Source: an uncultured Flavobacteriales bacterium (GTDB lineage Bacteria > Bacteroidota > Bacteroidia > Flavobacteriales_D > Crocinitomicaceae). From it: DNA of 32,986 bases. This document shows, piece by piece, positions 31,246 to 32,986 of the stretch (position 1 is the stretch's first letter; each line of letters starts with the position of its first letter). The position numbers were made by a program, and so were the translations under genes. The stretch is taken from NCBI GenBank assembly GCA_905480165.1, contig CAJQPH010000031.1, positions 1 to 32,986 of the forward strand, in the 5' to 3' direction. Below the pieces are notes generated by a model. That model was not told the DNA's origin, made no database searches, and saw nothing but the letters and a program-made list of their open reading frames with translations.

Positions 31246-32466
31246 ATGTATACCACGAGGGAACAAGATTTGGTATATCAAAATGAAGTGAAAGAAATCA
31301 AGCTTCGTTCTTTACTCGAAATAACGAATGCCATAAATGAGAATGCACCTGTTGAGCATCTCATGAAAATTTTCACTTTTATTCTAAAGGAGCAGCTTGG
31401 GTTTTCAAAGTTTGTATTATTAATGAATCAAAAGTCTTGGGAAAACCCTGTCAAAATTGGTTACAAAGGGAAGATCAACTTAAACGCCATCGATGCAGAA
31501 TTTAATCGCTTTAAAGAGATTACAATAATTGAGTCTTCAAAATCGAAATTACTACATCAGTTTCAGGTAATTATTCCCGTTTTTCATTCGGAAAACCCAC
31601 TCGCCTTCTTGCTTCTGGCCAGCAATCTAGATAGTGAAAATGAAACCAGTTATTTTTCTTTTGTTCAAACGCTTACGAATATCATTGCGGTTGCTGTTGA
31701 AAACAAACGTCTTGGCGAACAACACATTATTAAAGAAAGAATATCAAAAGAACTAGAAGTTGCTCGGGAAATGCAAAAACTCTTGTTCCCTTCAGATCTT
31801 CCTTCTAACCGGAAAATGGATATCTCTGCAAAGTACATTCCCCGACATGCTATAGGCGGTGACTATTACGACTTTATTCCTTTAGGGGATGATGAATACA
31901 TTATTTGTATTGCTGACGTTTCTGGGAAAGGAGTCAGTGCAGCTCTTCTTATGGCAAATTTTCAAGCGACGATAAGAACGCTATTTAAATACCAAAGATT
32001 TGAAATGCCCTTTCTTCTTGAAGAGCTGAACAAAAAAGTAATGCGGAGTGCAAAAGGTGAAAAATTTATCACCTTTTTTATAGCCCATTACAATGCATAT
32101 ACAAGAAAAATGCAGTATGTAAACGCGGGACATAACCATCCATTCATACTAAATGGAAGGAAAGTGATCATGCTTGACAAGGGATGTATTGGTCTTGGAA
32201 TGTTAGATGAAATTCCATCAATAAATGTTGGGAATATAGAACTAGAACCAAACTCTACCTTTGTTTTATACACCGATGGACTAATTGAACTGGAAAATAC
32301 TGAAGGTGATTTTTTTGGTGTACCGTTGCTTGTTAAAACGGCTCAATCATACGCTGCTCTCAAAATGGAAGACATGAATAATATTATTTTCTCAAAGCTA
32401 GATGATTGGCGAGAAGAACTGAATTTTGTGGATGATACAGCCATATTCAGTTGTAAATTCTTTTAA
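31246..32466 (+). CDS. SpoIIE/RsbU-type PP2C serine phosphatase with GAF-like domain
   Basis: The 406-residue protein has an N-terminal helix, a GAF-like sensor domain (about 20-155), a short coiled linker (RISKELEVAREMQKLLFPSD) and a C-terminal PP2C domain of the SpoIIE/RsbU group (about 190-406). Metal-binding motifs are intact: GGDYYDF (Asp206, Asp209), IADVSGKG (Asp224), LYTDGLIE and DDTAIF. No transmembrane segment is seen. Such enzymes dephosphorylate anti-sigma-factor antagonists in partner-switching systems, but no partner kinase or STAS protein lies in the window. The ATG follows the LpxD stop without a gap (TAAATG), implying coupled translation. Confidence 0.9.
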   Translation: MYTTREQDLVYQNEVKEIKLRSLLEITNAINENAPVEHLMKIFTFILKEQLGFSKFVLLMNQKSWENPVKIGYKGKINLNAIDAEFNRFKEITIIESSKSKLLHQFQVIIPVFHSENPLAFLLLASNLDSENETSYFSFVQTLTNIIAVAVENKRLGEQHIIKERISKELEVAREMQKLLFPSDLPSNRKMDISAKYIPRHAIGGDYYDFIPLGDDEYIICIADVSGKGVSAALLMANFQATIRTLFKYQRFEMPFLLEELNKKVMRSAKGEKFITFFIAHYNAYTRKMQYVNAGHNHPFILNGRKVIMLDKGCIGLGMLDEIPSINVGNIELEPNSTFVLYTDGLIELENTEGDFFGVPLLVKTAQSYAALKMEDMNNIIFSKLDDWREELNFVDDTAIFSCKFF

Positions 32467-32469
32467 TTC

Positions 32470-32986
32470 TTATTTGTAGTAAAATACACCTATATCTAAA
32501 AACTTTCGCAATACCATTTTCTGACCAACATAAGATTCATTAATCAAAGAATTGGCATCATATTTTATTTTTGGTTTTGTATAGGTCACAATAAAAAGTT
32601 GATCAAAATCGATATTTCCTGTTTTCTCAGGATCTCCGATAAAAACTTTTTTACTGTCATCCATGGCATGAACAAGTCTTAACACAGTAAACACATCATT
32701 TGAATTGCTATAGAAAGAATATCTACTTTTCGTCATTAATGAGATTTCATCCCTTTCATTGCCTCTAAAAAAGCCCTCTCCTACTAAAATCAAAACTAGA
32801 AATGCTACTGATAAAAATTTAACATAATTCCAGCTTTTAATCATCTCCATCATTGGAAGTATAAATGGAATCGACAATAACAAAAAGTACTTGCCTCCTA
32901 ATGAATGATGAGGAATGATTTCTAGTAAATAAAGAGTTAAATAAACAGTAAGATAAATAGCTATTGATCCTATCTCATATCGAAAT
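32470..32986 (-). CDS. C-terminal part of a membrane protein, possibly glycosyltransferase-like, truncated at the window edge
   Basis: The frame is open from the right edge at 32986 to a stop at 32470, giving 171 residues. It begins FRYEIGSIAIYLTVYL and has three hydrophobic segments: about residues 7-22, about 33-45 (FLLLSIPFILP) and about 56-68 (FLSVAFLVLILVG). A hydrophilic C-terminal domain of about 100 residues follows. The HSLGGKYFLLLSIPFILP segment, with its Gly-Lys-Tyr, recalls the last membrane helices of GT-C-type integral membrane glycosyltransferases (usually HERYL there), and the C-terminal soluble part fits that plan. That is a weak analogy. Its 3' end is three bases from the phosphatase stop. 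Confidence 0.6.
   Translation of the reverse strand, partial: FRYEIGSIAIYLTVYLTLYLLEIIPHHSLGGKYFLLLSIPFILPMMEMIKSWNYVKFLSVAFLVLILVGEGFFRGNERDEISLMTKSRYSFYSNSNDVFTVLRLVHAMDDSKKVFIGDPEKTGNIDFDQLFIVTYTKPKIKYDANSLINESYVGQKMVLRKFLDIGVFYYK

Overview
The window comes from a chromosome of a low-GC member of the Bacteroidota, most likely of the order Flavobacteriales. The evidence is the set of lineage-typical genes: the DUF4295 ribosomal protein behind rpmB-rpmG, DUF4494, a DUF4249-type lipoprotein, TonB-dependent receptors with a carboxypeptidase-regulatory-like N-domain, a short primary sigma factor, and the MoxR/DUF58/Bat operon. Intergenic regions repeatedly carry the Bacteroidota -7 box TAnnTTTG, and strong Shine-Dalgarno sequences are largely absent. 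No phage, insertion sequence, CRISPR array, toxin-antitoxin or defence locus was seen. Intergenic gaps are all under about 150 bases, so no gene-free stretch reaches 300 bases.

Layout. Bases 1-2674 hold the start of aroQ (reverse), xerD, an rpmB-rpmG-DUF4295 operon ending in a hairpin terminator, and ftsY. OsmC (reverse) follows. Bases 3193-7426 form a forward cluster: a TonB-dependent receptor, a DUF1015 protein and a YggS-type PLP-binding protein. Bases 7419-10357 are a reverse cluster: M16 peptidase, pdxH, DUF4494 and cytidine deaminase. Bases 10464-15692 run forward: two tandem FKBP isomerases (one soluble, one lipoprotein), a DUF4249-like lipoprotein and priA. The primary sigma factor gene (15693-16563, reverse) is interrupted by a two-base deletion. 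Bases 16689-23985 are one tightly overlapping reverse operon: moxR, DUF58, an unnamed BatD-like membrane protein, batA, batB, a TPR protein and batD.

Bases 24069-25264 carry a zinc-ribbon protein and an alpha/beta hydrolase. These end in a bidirectional terminator shared with a reverse tRNA-His. A second TonB-dependent receptor (25461-28085) meets a LuxR-type response regulator. Then come a Sua5-type threonylcarbamoyl-AMP synthase, bL31 type B (reverse), an LpxD-like acyltransferase directly abutting a SpoIIE-type phosphatase, and the C-terminal part of a membrane protein running off the right edge.

How the genes work together. Most of the window is housekeeping: translation (bL28, bL33, bL31, the DUF4295 protein, tRNA-His, Sua5), membrane targeting (FtsY), replication restart and chromosome resolution (PriA, XerD), transcription (RpoD), and PLP chemistry (PdxH, YggS). 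The envelope theme is strong: two TonB-dependent receptors, two lipoproteins, LpxD and the Bat complex. The most striking anomaly is the broken reading frame of rpoD, an essential gene. Others are the candidate leaderless starts, two U-U oppositions in the tRNA-His acceptor stem, and the near-absence of terminators at convergent gene ends except next to RNA or ribosomal-protein genes. I did not find a convincing new multi-gene system.
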